Notes: generated by a model from the sequence alone, not told the origin. A stretch of DNA of 30,738 bases from M3007 sp964646615 (GCA_964646615.1 CAZYEV010000012.1:1-30738); one strand, 5' to 3'; positions 1 to 9,100 are shown, counted from the stretch's first letter. Numbers and translations are program-made.

Positions 1-179
1 TTGTTGTCCACCACCTGACCACCGTCAGCACCCGGTATCGTCTCCTTGTTGTCCAACGAACCACCCGAGGCAAAATTGCTCGCAGGAATAAACACCACGT
101 ACTGACCAGGAACCAAATTGTCAAAATAGTAATAGCCCAAATCGTCCGTCAGCGTCGTCGCCAACGGCACATCCACACC
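1..179 (-). pseudogene. In-frame continuation of SdrD repeat 5 beyond the TAA stop (partial, runs off left edge)
   Basis: Reading the minus strand on from the TAA at 180-182 without changing frame gives 59 further sense codons to the window edge. They match repeat 4 of the same protein: GVDVPLATTLTD against GIDPPLATDLTD, then GYYYFDNLVPGQYVVFIPAS against GYYYFNNLLPGQYVVYIPAS. Repeat 4 has a TAC tyrosine codon exactly where the TAA stands. The stretch is therefore the rest of the same domain. It could be cut off by a nonsense mutation, read through, or separated by a base error in the assembly. No alternative start codon with a signal peptide is visible here. Confidence 0.8.
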
Positions 180-3100
180 TTAATTGGCACCCGCAGGATA
201 CACCCACACCACCCCTTTCGCAACACCCATGTCGCCACCGTCGTTGATGCCGTTCTCGTTGTTGTCCATGTACACAAAATTACCAATGGCCACACGCTGC
301 AAACGGAAACCAAAGTCTATCGTCTCGTTCACGTTGCCGTCGGGCAGTGTGCCCGGATAGGCGGGCGTAGCGCTGCCGTCGCCGCCGGCGCCCCCTTCGT
401 TTTGCGGCTGGGCACCCGGCTGCAGGTTCACGATATTGGAAACGATGCCGCCATTGACAGGCGTGTCGTTGCCGTTGTCGTTATCATCCGCCGTCTGCGT
501 TGGATCCTGGCCGGGCACGCTTTCTTTAAATTGCAGCGCCCCGCCCGGACCGAAGTTGCTGGCCGGGATATAGACCACATACTGACCAGGCAGCAGGTTG
601 TTAAAGTAGTAGTAGCCGCTTGGGTCGGTCAAGTCTGTCGCCAGCGGCGGATCAATGCCGTAGTTGGCACCAGCTGGATACAACCACACCAGCACGTTAG
701 CGATAGGCATATCGCCGGCGTCATAGACGTTGTTCTCGTTGTTGTCCATGTACACGAAGTTACCCACGGCCACCAACGTGGTTACGAAGCCAAAGTCCTT
801 CGTCATGTCGCCATTCGCATCGAAGTGCGGGTGAGCGTCGTCTTGCGTACCGCCCGGGCCAAGTTCGGCTACGCCCACCGGTTCCGTACCAGCGACCAGC
901 GTGAAAGCCGGCGACATCACAGAGTAGGAGGGCGTGTTGATCGTACCCATAGCGATACCGTTATCGTCGTCATCGGTGGTATTGTCCGCACCCGTGGTAG
1001 CAATGTCGGTGCTCGACATCAGCTGATAGAGCGGGTTGCCAATAGAGAACTGGGTATTGTCAATAAAAATATAGTATTGGTTCTCGTATAGACCGCTGAA
1101 GAAGTACAAGCCAACGGCGTCAGTTACGGTAGTGGCCACGAGTACGTCATCGCCGCTGCCGTTTTCTTTGACGCCGTTGGGGCCGAGGTTGTACAGCCGG
1201 AGCGCAACGCCCGAGATGCCGTTCTCACCGGCCAGCGGTTCGTAGATGCCGTTGTCGTTGTTATCGCCGAACACGACGGAGCCCACGCTGACAGCAGGCA
1301 CGAAGCCAAAGTCGAGCGTCATGTTGCCGTTGGCGTCCGCATACGGATGGTTGTCGTCCTGTGTGCCGCCCTGGCCGGGTTCAGCAGCACCTGCCGGCTC
1401 TGTACCAGCGATGAGCGTAATGGGGTTCGACATGACCATGCCGCCCTGGCCGCCCATCTGGATGCCGTTGTTGTCGCCGTCGTTGTTGTCGTTTGGCGTG
1501 GTGCTGGCCACAGCGCTGGCCAGTGGCGTCGCCGCCAGCGGGCCGCCGGCTGCAAATTGGGTCGTCTGAATCTTGACGTAATAAATGCCTTCTGGAATGC
1601 CGCTGAAGAAGTAGTTGCCGCTGGCATTCGTTACATGGTCGCCCAGACCGTCGTCGGCTGTGCCCAAAATACCGTCGGGACCTACCGGAATTTTGGCGTC
1701 ATCGCCCGTGCCCTTGATGCCGTCGGGGCCTACCGTCCATAACTCTACTGCCACGCCCGGGATGCCGGGTTCACCCGGATCCTGGAAGCCGTTGTTGTCG
1801 GTGGCGTTGAGGCCCGGCTGATTATCAGCAAAGACCGTAGAGCCAAGGCTGACCATGGGCACCAGGGCAAAGTCCACCGTCATGTCGCCGTTATTGTCGT
1901 AGGGTACATCCTGGTTGCCGCCCGCGCCGGGTTCGCCGACCGGCTCTGTGCCCGGGAAGAGCACGATGATGGGGCTCATCACCACACCACCTGGGCCACC
2001 CATCTGGATGCCGTTGTTGTCGTCGTCCATCTGGTCGTCGTTCGGATTGACCACCGTGCTGGCAATCTGATACGGCGCCGCCGGGCCACCCGGAGCAAAA
2101 TTGCTCGCCGGTAGCACCACATAATAACTACCCGGATCGAGATAGCCAAAGAAATAAAGGCCGCTGGCATTGGTAACGACACCCCCCGGGGCGTCGTCGG
2201 CCGTACCCAGCAAACCATCGGGGCCAACGTTGATTTCAAAATCGTCGGCCGTGCCCTTGACGCCGTCCGGGCCAACACTGTACAGCCGCACGACGACGTT
2301 GGCCAGAACCGGCTCGCCTGCGTCGCGCATGCCGTTGTTGTCCGTCGGATTAAGGCCGGGCTGATCGTCCACCCACACCAGCGAGCCAATGCTCATCGGA
2401 ACACTACAAGGAACAGGTGCTGTAACTGCTACCGGCCCAAGCGAGCAGCCGCTGTTGCTAACATCGTTCACCGTTACCGTGGCATTGCCCTGGCTGATAA
2501 GGAACGTGCCCAGGGCCGGCGAAGGCGAACCATAGCTGAACGGCCCAAAGTTGTAAACAGTGCTGTTGTGTACGATAACCACGGTATAAGTCGTCCCTAT
2601 TCCATTCCCCACAGGATTGACTGTGATGGAATAAAAGTCGTCGTTCGGGTTACCCGTGCCGTTGTCGTTACAGATGATCGTCGGATTGAGTGCCGTAATG
2701 GCACAACAGTTAGTACCAGGTGCAAGTACAATGGGACAGCAGTTCCCTGTCGGGCAACCGGCGTTATCGGCCGTCCAGGTGTACGAGCCCGGCTGGTTGG
2801 CTACGTATGTCTGGTTCGTAGCCCCTGGGATGGGGTTGCCGTTGAAGAACCATTGATAGTTGGTGAAACCCGGCTCTGCAGTAAGAGTATAGCTTTCGCC
2901 AGGGCAGAGCGGATAAGGTGGTGGGCAACAGGAGGCTGGAGCGTTATATGAAGCCGCCGCATTGCACCCTGGATTGGTGGCAAATGCAGCTGATATACCA
3001 ATACCTGTAGCTCCGGTGTTGCTTAAGCCTGTGAAAGTTACAGAAACCGTACCACTCGAACCCGCTGTCGTAGTCGGAGAGGTTTGAGTCTCCCCGGTAC

Positions 3101-5072
3101 TCAGACTTACATTAATAAACCCTCCCGGGCTATTGGTGTAAGTCAGCGTTACCGTCAGGTCATAAGTGCCATTGTTAGCTGGTTGGCAAACCGCAGAGGA
3201 AGAGATAGCCAGCCCGCAGCACGGTACTGGACTTATCGTAATGGTGTCATCAACGTAGCAGTTATCGGCGGCATTGAAGACTCGAATAATATATGTTCCA
3301 CCCGAATTAGGCACCATGTTAATGATAGTCTGAGGCAACGTACCAATAGCCGTAGCAGTACCTATCGTAGTAGGACCATCATAGGTGGCTGCATTAAGCG
3401 AACTGACGCCAATATGAGTGCCGTCGGTTACACCTGTTAAAATGACCGTGCCATTATTATTCGGATTGGAACCGCTACAGGTGGCTGGAGAGGTATTGAA
3501 AGCAATATTAGAAGGAATGACACAAGATGGATTAAATTGCAAATCTATATCTCCCAAGCCGTTGGCTTTACCCCAAACAACAGGGTTTACATTCCAGTTA
3601 GGATCGGCTTGCAGAGCATAGATAAGGTGTGTGGTAGAAGATGCATTACCAGTTGTCGTATTTACATAGTAAAAGCCACCCGTATCCCCTCCGGTAGAGC
3701 CTGGGCCCACGATTTCACTGGAACCTGTACGAATGGCGATACTACCACCAAAATCAAAGCTGCCAGGTGCATGTGCAATTGTAGGCCTATAGAAATAATT
3801 GCTATTGTACCCAGATATAGATCCGCAGCTACCTCCACTTTCTATCGTCCATGGACCGCCAGATGGGCCGCAGGCTTTTAATATCTGCCCTCCAAAGCCA
3901 CCGGCCCCCCCCCAGTTGTTAGTGGCAGTACCGCCTGGATAATAAAATCCAGGCACTATAGACGCCCAGTCTTTTGACAAGTTTCTCAGACCGATAACAA
4001 GATCATTACCATCAAAATCAAGGTCGGCAATAATAGGCCTAGGCATTTCATAGTACCACTCACCAGTACCCGAGGAAGGATTAGGCACAGTGGTAGGTAT
4101 CCAATAAGCCCATTTGGAGTCAGCGCCATAATTGCAGCCCAGGTTATTCCACGAAGCGCCTTCAAAACCAAAATCCAAGCGAGGTGTAGTATTGTATGTT
4201 GAAGTACTTATATTAAACTCAAAAACATACCCTCTTAAATTAGGGAAAGAAGGGTTAGATGCATCACATAAGGGATAGAAGTTTTGAGTAGGATGAGCGG
4301 AGCTTTCACCTGAGTTAATTACCCCTACGTACACATGGGTACTGGTAACCTTAAGACCGAAAGGCCGGAAATCCAAGTTCTCATTGGTAGAGTAAGGACT
4401 GTCAAATGAGGGCCCACCGGAGACGCCGGGTATAGGATAAGTACCTAAAATGGTACCCGATGGCAGGGCTATTTTGTAAAGACTCTTGTTGAAGAGGTTC
4501 ATCGCCCACAGGATATTACCATCAGGCGATACATCAATATCGCCCCAGCCCACACGGCCTACGTGGTGGATAGAGGCCGGGTCAGCAGCCATATCAGTGC
4601 CCGATGGATTGCGAGGCGTAGTACCAGCGGCAGCGCCAATATCCAACAATACCGTGACTGTAGCTGGCCCACCGCCAGAAGGAGGATTGCTGAGTGCATA
4701 AATGGCTCCTGCAGAACCAAAACCTGCTGGATTACCTCCATTACCTGGCCCCAGCATCATGTGAGATTTGACGTACGCCGCCGCATAGGCCGTATTTTGC
4801 GTAGGAGACCATGCTAAACCATATACCGACCCCGTTTGGCCAGCCGTAGCCCATATTTTATCGTGCGTCGGCATTACGTATGGACCTAAATTGATCCGAG
4901 TTAGATAAGGATCCGACACCACAGTAGGCATACTATTTTGAGGAGCAGCGGTAATATTGCCTCCTACAAAACAAGCCACTATGGCATCTGGATTGGCGGG
5001 GTAGATTTGAGCATTAACTCCTGATAGACAGACGAATGAAAAAAAATAGATTATTTGTAAGCACTTTTTCAT
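180..5072 (-). CDS. Giant secreted SdrD B-repeat protein with N-terminal beta-propeller-like domain
   Basis: This is a 1630-aa secreted surface protein, probably an adhesin or sheath component; the exact role is unknown. Residues 1-21 are a signal peptide (Lys-rich start, hydrophobic core, cleavage likely VNA-Q). Residues about 25-520 form a propeller-like region with motifs such as GWGDIDVSPDG and GLGDIDLQF, also present in the neighbouring 858-aa protein. Cys-rich Ig/SprB-like segments follow to about 890. SdrD B-like repeats then start near residues 893, 1072, 1261, 1434 and 1594, each with G[SN]xV[FWY]xD, Asp/Asn-rich calcium-type loops (DNNENN) and YYFxxLxPGxYxV. The reading frame stops at TAA inside repeat 5, where repeat 4 has Tyr, and the repeat carries on in frame beyond it. 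A G9 tract lies in the gene at 3905-3913. It is probably last in the minus-strand surface-protein cluster. Architecture is clear; function is inferred. Confidence 0.85.
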   Translation of the reverse strand: MKKCLQIIYFFSFVCLSGVNAQIYPANPDAIVACFVGGNITAAPQNSMPTVVSDPYLTRINLGPYVMPTHDKIWATAGQTGSVYGLAWSPTQNTAYAAAYVKSHMMLGPGNGGNPAGFGSAGAIYALSNPPSGGGPATVTVLLDIGAAAGTTPRNPSGTDMAADPASIHHVGRVGWGDIDVSPDGNILWAMNLFNKSLYKIALPSGTILGTYPIPGVSGGPSFDSPYSTNENLDFRPFGLKVTSTHVYVGVINSGESSAHPTQNFYPLCDASNPSFPNLRGYVFEFNISTSTYNTTPRLDFGFEGASWNNLGCNYGADSKWAYWIPTTVPNPSSGTGEWYYEMPRPIIADLDFDGNDLVIGLRNLSKDWASIVPGFYYPGGTATNNWGGAGGFGGQILKACGPSGGPWTIESGGSCGSISGYNSNYFYRPTIAHAPGSFDFGGSIAIRTGSSEIVGPGSTGGDTGGFYYVNTTTGNASSTTHLIYALQADPNWNVNPVVWGKANGLGDIDLQFNPSCVIPSNIAFNTSPATCSGSNPNNNGTVILTGVTDGTHIGVSSLNAATYDGPTTIGTATAIGTLPQTIINMVPNSGGTYIIRVFNAADNCYVDDTITISPVPCCGLAISSSAVCQPANNGTYDLTVTLTYTNSPGGFINVSLSTGETQTSPTTTAGSSGTVSVTFTGLSNTGATGIGISAAFATNPGCNAAASYNAPASCCPPPYPLCPGESYTLTAEPGFTNYQWFFNGNPIPGATNQTYVANQPGSYTWTADNAGCPTGNCCPIVLAPGTNCCAITALNPTIICNDNGTGNPNDDFYSITVNPVGNGIGTTYTVVIVHNSTVYNFGPFSYGSPSPALGTFLISQGNATVTVNDVSNSGCSLGPVAVTAPVPCSVPMSIGSLVWVDDQPGLNPTDNNGMRDAGEPVLANVVVRLYSVGPDGVKGTADDFEINVGPDGLLGTADDAPGGVVTNASGLYFFGYLDPGSYYVVLPASNFAPGGPAAPYQIASTVVNPNDDQMDDDNNGIQMGGPGGVVMSPIIVLFPGTEPVGEPGAGGNQDVPYDNNGDMTVDFALVPMVSLGSTVFADNQPGLNATDNNGFQDPGEPGIPGVAVELWTVGPDGIKGTGDDAKIPVGPDGILGTADDGLGDHVTNASGNYFFSGIPEGIYYVKIQTTQFAAGGPLAATPLASAVASTTPNDNNDGDNNGIQMGGQGGMVMSNPITLIAGTEPAGAAEPGQGGTQDDNHPYADANGNMTLDFGFVPAVSVGSVVFGDNNDNGIYEPLAGENGISGVALRLYNLGPNGVKENGSGDDVLVATTVTDAVGLYFFSGLYENQYYIFIDNTQFSIGNPLYQLMSSTDIATTGADNTTDDDDNGIAMGTINTPSYSVMSPAFTLVAGTEPVGVAELGPGGTQDDAHPHFDANGDMTKDFGFVTTLVAVGNFVYMDNNENNVYDAGDMPIANVLVWLYPAGANYGIDPPLATDLTDPSGYYYFNNLLPGQYVVYIPASNFGPGGALQFKESVPGQDPTQTADDNDNGNDTPVNGGIVSNIVNLQPGAQPQNEGGAGGDGSATPAYPGTLPDGNVNETIDFGFRLQRVAIGNFVYMDNNENGINDGGDMGVAKGVVWVYPAGAN
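3905..3913 (-). repeat. G9 homopolymer tract within the giant SdrD-repeat gene
   Basis: Nine C on the plus strand are nine G on the coding strand (TGG GGG GGG GCC, Trp-Gly-Gly-Ala near residue 387 of the propeller region). The tract is in frame in this sequence. Loss or gain of one base would truncate the protein shortly after. Confidence 0.9.
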
Positions 5073-5367
5073 GAGAATAAGCCTTTTATAAGTTAGTTAA
5101 AAGATAGCGGTGGGTTTTAACTGAAAATTTTTATAGATACGTGCATTTTTTTAGGAACGATCCTTTGCTAAAAGAGTCTAATCTCATGAATAACCTCGAT
5201 TTTAAATTACTTGAAAGCACTCGTTTAGTAGTATCCCAATGTAATGCACGGGTCTATAAATAAGCATTTGATTATCATTGAATTAAAACCTGATTTCAAC
5301 TGGCCATCAGTTCATTTCCGTCACTACCCAATCATTTAAATACAGGGCGTTAAATCTTAGACAGACC
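5073..5367. other. AT-rich intergenic gap in the surface-protein cluster
   Basis: This 295-bp gap lies between the 197-aa gene and the giant SdrD-repeat gene, both on the minus strand. It is visibly richer in A and T than its surroundings. I see no coding frame, no exact TAnnTTTG -7 box on the minus strand (one near match, TACATTGG, around 5240) and no strong hairpin followed by a T tract. A promoter for the giant gene may lie here but cannot be placed. Confidence 0.4.
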
Positions 5368-5961
5368 CTAATTTTTAACTACACTTACGGCTGGGCAATC
5401 GAGCGGACAGCCCGACACAGAGAGGCAAACACTGACAGGCACCACCGACTCAGGCGTTGGCGCTCCTGGATTTCCGACACACCAGTGCTCTAATACGATC
5501 TCATCCGCCCCGGTGGGCAGAAATACAGTACCCAGCGGACCGACCCAGCTGGCCTCTTCCACGAAGTCTGGAATATCGGCAGTGTAGCCCGTCATGGCGA
5601 CAACGGCACTGCTTTTCTTAAATACAATTCTCCATCTCTCGTCAAGTTGCGCTCCTGAAGGGGCTCTACCTACATAACCGTCATAGGAGACCACTTCCAA
5701 TACATTTACTATCACAGGGCCCCCTGAAGTTAGGAGAGTTGGGTAAAAGCTCGCAGGAACCGTGTAGGTCAAAGAGCCGGGTATGCACAATAACTTCCAC
5801 GTAGTGGGATCACCCGTTGCCGGATCAATGCCCTGACTCCAAAGCATTACATTAGCGCCTGAAGGGCAGTTAGGAGCTGGCGCTGAAAAAGGGGGCTGTG
5901 CCCATAGGTCGCCAGAAAATAGAAGCATTAACAGGGACGATAACAGACAAATTTTTCTCAT
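5368..5961 (-). CDS. Small secreted protein of unknown function with VVKN tail
   Basis: The product is 197 aa with a clear signal peptide (MRKICLLSSLLMLLFSGDLWAQ, cleavage after LWA). I do not recognise the family. The mature part is rich in Pro, Val, Thr and Gly and looks all-beta, with Cys near both ends. The C-terminus reads CPAVSVVKN; the upstream 858-aa protein ends CRNTTVVKN, and the last codons are almost identical at DNA level (GTAGTTAAAAATTA). The gene starts only 16 bp after the end of the 858-aa gene on the same strand, so the two are almost certainly co-transcribed. A partner or accessory of the large surface proteins is a reasonable inference, nothing more. No T9SS-type C-terminal domain is seen. 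Confidence 0.8.
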   Translation of the reverse strand: MRKICLLSSLLMLLFSGDLWAQPPFSAPAPNCPSGANVMLWSQGIDPATGDPTTWKLLCIPGSLTYTVPASFYPTLLTSGGPVIVNVLEVVSYDGYVGRAPSGAQLDERWRIVFKKSSAVVAMTGYTADIPDFVEEASWVGPLGTVFLPTGADEIVLEHWCVGNPGAPTPESVVPVSVCLSVSGCPLDCPAVSVVKN

Positions 5962-5977
5962 AATAAAATAAATGACT

Positions 5978-8554
5978 TTAATTTTTAACTACTGTTGTGT
6001 TTCTGCACACCGGCGCTCCACACCCATAGCCCACATCGAAGGAATGGTTGTTGACACCCGGGCCAGCAGTATTAAATTGGATGACTCCAGCACTGTTAGC
6101 ATCCGAGTCGCGCGCATCGGCGTTGGGGTCGGAGCCGCCATTATTGGGCATGGTCAGGTTCAGGCCGCCCACGGAAGTGGGGAAGCGAATCTGATATGTC
6201 ATATTGGGCTGCAGTTGCGTTACTCCTCGCGTAATACCTGTAGCCGAAGTACCTGAAGCACTGGTAAATATGTAGCGCCCCATCGAGTCGGTCAGCACGC
6301 CGGCGATAGCGGTGAAGACTCCCGGCGAGGTTTCTTTCCACAGCGTAACATTTACATTAGGAATACCCGGTTCGTTGGCGTCTTGTATGCCGTTGTTATT
6401 GGCGTCGTTCCAGACGCGGTTGCCGATTTCGATGGGAACATCCGGATAAAAAGCACTGAGTTCCGCATCCCCCAGGCCATTGGCTTTACCGCTCAGGCCC
6501 GAGTACAATTGGTAGCCAGAACTCCCTGCGCCAGTAAGCGTAGATAGCCTTCGTGTACCACCAGACCAGACACCGATCGGGTCCATAAATGTCGTAATGA
6601 ATTCATTGGCGCCCGGAAACACGGCAAAAGCTCCCATAGAAGACTCTAAATGTACGACAGCATCACCGTAAAAGAACTCGCCATTGCCGGGGCCTTGCAA
6701 ATTGCCTGTGCCTATAGTTGACACCACCAAACCACCAATAGAGGTGATTTGAGCGTTATTTTCAAGAGTATAAGTACCGTTACAGTTAACCCCGGCTATA
6801 AGAATATCTCCTCCTACGACAGCGTCTGCCAGAGTCAGATTTACGCTACTCAAATACATGCGATTGAGATAGCCAAATTGATTCCCGTGGCGATCCATGA
6901 AGTTCAGCATCAGGTCACCCCTGTCTGAGAATTCGATATTGGAAAGTATCGGCGAAGGCCGAGCACGGGAGAGGGTTACTGCCGGATAATACCCAGCTTC
7001 ATTTGTCCAGGGGTACCAACGGTCTGACAGACCACCATCAGCAGAGCCTTTCCTGTAATTGAGCGGGAAAGTGATGACCGGCGCCGGGTCAAAGGAGGGA
7101 GAAACACTGGTAGGATTATCCAATTGAAATACATAGGCATACAAATCTGTGGCGCCATTCACGATATTTTGTCCGCCGTTTTCACCGCTGCATACGGCGC
7201 CGATATAGACTTTGTCGCGATAATACTTTACAGCGAATGGCCGAAGCACGCCATTGTTACAGGACACCGAAGGAATAGGATACGACTGGACATCCACCAC
7301 CGTAGTAGGATTATTCGGGTTGTCCAGTTCCAGGCGAAACAGACGCCGACTGTACAGGTTCATGACGAACAGGAAGCGGCCGTCATCACTGATCTCGAGG
7401 TCTCCCAGACCTACTTTACCAGTCTGGTCAAAAGCGGCAGGGTCAAAGGAAGGCGTCGAGAGGGCCGTAGGTAATCCACGCGCGCTATTCGAGCCCACTA
7501 CCCCCAGCCCTTCAGGCTGTCCCGTAAGTGGATCTACCGGCCCCAGAAAAGTGGCAATCGTGCCCGCCACATTGATATTGAAACTGCTACCACTGCCATA
7601 GGGTACTGCCGTAGCTGCTGCTCGTGTCCGGTGCCCATTGGCATCCATATCATAAAATGGTGTTACCGTAAAAGTGGTCCCTGTAGGCGTGAGCATGTAT
7701 ATCCCCCCTGTACCCAGCGTACCCAATCCAACATGCCGTTTCAGAAAAGCCGACGTGAAAATTTTGTCGGCCTGTTTGCTGTAAGCTGTCCCCCATACGG
7801 CTCCCAGGATAGCGCCACTCACTTTCTTAGCAGGGGGTGTAACCCCAGAATTGGTATAAGGAAAGCCCACAAACCAGTCAATAGCTCCCGACGGACTACC
7901 GGGCGGCAAAGGATCGCCATTGCCGTAACATGGAATATAAACTTCTATGCCGCTGTTGGTTGGGTAGTATTGCGTAGGGTCTATAATACCAAAATTGACA
8001 TTAGTACTGTTCCCATTCACAAAGCGCACATCGCTCAGGGCAGTTCCGTTACCATGCGCTAAGAAATCCAGGTTTTTATTCACACAAACCGTTGGCGTAT
8101 TAGGTACAATGAACTCTACCCGCACCGGCCCTGTGCCACAGCCCGGCACACTGTAGTTAGGCGCCGTGGCGCCGCCTGAGGTGGCTGTACCGCACAGCGC
8201 ATTGCTCGCGTTGTACACATTAATAATAACGCCGGGTACCAAAGGCTCATTAGCCTCTCGAGTACCGTTGCCGTTGAAGTCGCGAAACACCGAACCGGTT
8301 ACCTGTGCCTGCACAACGCCTCCGCCACCGAAGACAGCCAACAGTACCGTTAATAATTCCAGACAATGCTGCTTTTTTTGCTGTTGCTGCAAAGAGAGGC
8401 CCTCTACGGAGAGAAGACCCGTCTGATGCAGGCAGGACACGATATTGAAGTGCTTCGACAAACATCTCTGCAGGCAATAAACGAAGGCCTGAATACAGGC
8501 CAGAACAACTGTCTTTACAGTTACTTTCAACGGAGGGGTAGAAATATGTGCCAT
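5978..8554 (-). CDS. Secreted beta-propeller-like protein flanked by two SdrD B-like domains
   Basis: This 858-aa protein is taken from ATG 8554; the frame can also open at TTG 8563, a less likely start. The first 64 residues are unusual and include an early hydrophobic stretch before the apparent signal segment (KKQH then LELLTVLLAVFGGGGVVQA-Q, about residues 60-85). Next come an SdrD B-like domain (about 86-190, with DFNGNGTREANEPLVPGV), a propeller-like region (about 195-690, with GLGDLEISDDGR and VMNLYSRRLFRLEL) and a second SdrD B-like domain (about 700-845, with IGNRVWNDANNNGIQDANEPGIP). The propeller part is homologous to that of the giant protein at 180-5072 (VMNLYSRRLFRL against AMNLFNKSLYKI; RPFAVKYYRDKVYIG against RPFGLKVTSTHVYVG). 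The protein ends in CRNTTVVKN. It is first gene of the cluster and likely outer-surface; its role is unknown. Confidence 0.85.
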   Translation of the reverse strand: MAHISTPPLKVTVKTVVLACIQAFVYCLQRCLSKHFNIVSCLHQTGLLSVEGLSLQQQQKKQHCLELLTVLLAVFGGGGVVQAQVTGSVFRDFNGNGTREANEPLVPGVIINVYNASNALCGTATSGGATAPNYSVPGCGTGPVRVEFIVPNTPTVCVNKNLDFLAHGNGTALSDVRFVNGNSTNVNFGIIDPTQYYPTNSGIEVYIPCYGNGDPLPPGSPSGAIDWFVGFPYTNSGVTPPAKKVSGAILGAVWGTAYSKQADKIFTSAFLKRHVGLGTLGTGGIYMLTPTGTTFTVTPFYDMDANGHRTRAAATAVPYGSGSSFNINVAGTIATFLGPVDPLTGQPEGLGVVGSNSARGLPTALSTPSFDPAAFDQTGKVGLGDLEISDDGRFLFVMNLYSRRLFRLELDNPNNPTTVVDVQSYPIPSVSCNNGVLRPFAVKYYRDKVYIGAVCSGENGGQNIVNGATDLYAYVFQLDNPTSVSPSFDPAPVITFPLNYRKGSADGGLSDRWYPWTNEAGYYPAVTLSRARPSPILSNIEFSDRGDLMLNFMDRHGNQFGYLNRMYLSSVNLTLADAVVGGDILIAGVNCNGTYTLENNAQITSIGGLVVSTIGTGNLQGPGNGEFFYGDAVVHLESSMGAFAVFPGANEFITTFMDPIGVWSGGTRRLSTLTGAGSSGYQLYSGLSGKANGLGDAELSAFYPDVPIEIGNRVWNDANNNGIQDANEPGIPNVNVTLWKETSPGVFTAIAGVLTDSMGRYIFTSASGTSATGITRGVTQLQPNMTYQIRFPTSVGGLNLTMPNNGGSDPNADARDSDANSAGVIQFNTAGPGVNNHSFDVGYGCGAPVCRNTTVVKN

Positions 8555-8630
8555 AATAGACAAAAAGTTTAAAAGTGAAGCATGTAATTAGGTCTTCTCA
8601 TCTGTTGCTCTGCTGCCGCTTAAGACAGTA

Positions 8631-8656
8631 GCCGCAGTGCTCTTTCGCACTGCGGC
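8631..8656. terminator. Strong hairpin between the C-x-GSGIC gene and the 858-aa gene
   Basis: A perfect 10-bp stem (GCCGCAGTGC with GCACTGCGGC) closes a 6-nt loop. It lies 19 bp past the stop codon of the minus-strand gene ending at 8675 and before the start of the next minus-strand gene at 8554. No U tract follows on either strand, so it may be a transcript-end stabiliser or weak terminator rather than a classical intrinsic terminator. Confidence 0.5.
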
Positions 8657-8674
8657 GTATCATCTCATGAGAAA

Positions 8675-9100
8675 TCAGTCTCGCGGCCATGGAAAATACA
8701 GACGCCATTCCGTGGAATAGGCCTCTATCGGATAATGACTCGCAGGGATATACCGCCCTGATAATCCCCACCGTCGTATCAATATTTTCGGAATACGAAA
8801 AGGTTCTTCTACTACGAATACGTCATTGTCTTTCAAGCGCTTGAGCGCCCTCTCACTCAAATGCCGTTTCGGAAATCGGAAAACCAACTCCTCGCGTTCT
8901 CTATCGCAGTAAATAATTGCGCGCGCATGCGGGCAGGGCACGGTGTAACCCACCGGGAAACGGCTCGTTACCATGCAAATACCGCTGCCCTCGCAATTCT
9001 GGCTCGGTGTACCAAAGACGACCTCTACCTCTGCTTCTCTTAAAAAAACAGAAATAGATGCAGGCTTTGGCGCATTTATCACTTCTCTCGCCCTTACCAT
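8675..9100 (-). CDS. Unrecognised 141-aa protein with C-x-GSGIC motif
   Basis: The frame is open from 9301 (208 aa), but the part upstream of Met at 9100 is Cys- and Tyr-rich and less protein-like. ATG 9100 is preceded closely by AGAGGAG, so I prefer that start (MVRAREVINAPKP). The 141-aa product has no signal peptide or membrane segment. Its most distinctive feature is NCEGSGICMV near residue 40, followed by another Cys pair (PCPHARAIIYC). The C-terminal half is basic with many Arg and aromatic residues (RFPKRHLSERALKRLK). The paired Cys arrangement could bind metal, but this is a guess; I do not recognise the family. It sits between the surface-protein cluster and the 100-bp repeat array and ends in a hairpin at 8631-8656. 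Confidence 0.6.
   Translation of the reverse strand: MVRAREVINAPKPASISVFLREAEVEVVFGTPSQNCEGSGICMVTSRFPVGYTVPCPHARAIIYCDREREELVFRFPKRHLSERALKRLKDNDVFVVEEPFRIPKILIRRWGLSGRYIPASHYPIEAYSTEWRLYFPWPRD

Noticed and set aside
402..1742. Plus-strand frames opposite the SdrD repeats (up to 229 aa)
   Set aside because: Shadow frames of the highly biased repeat coding sequence; no signal or domain.
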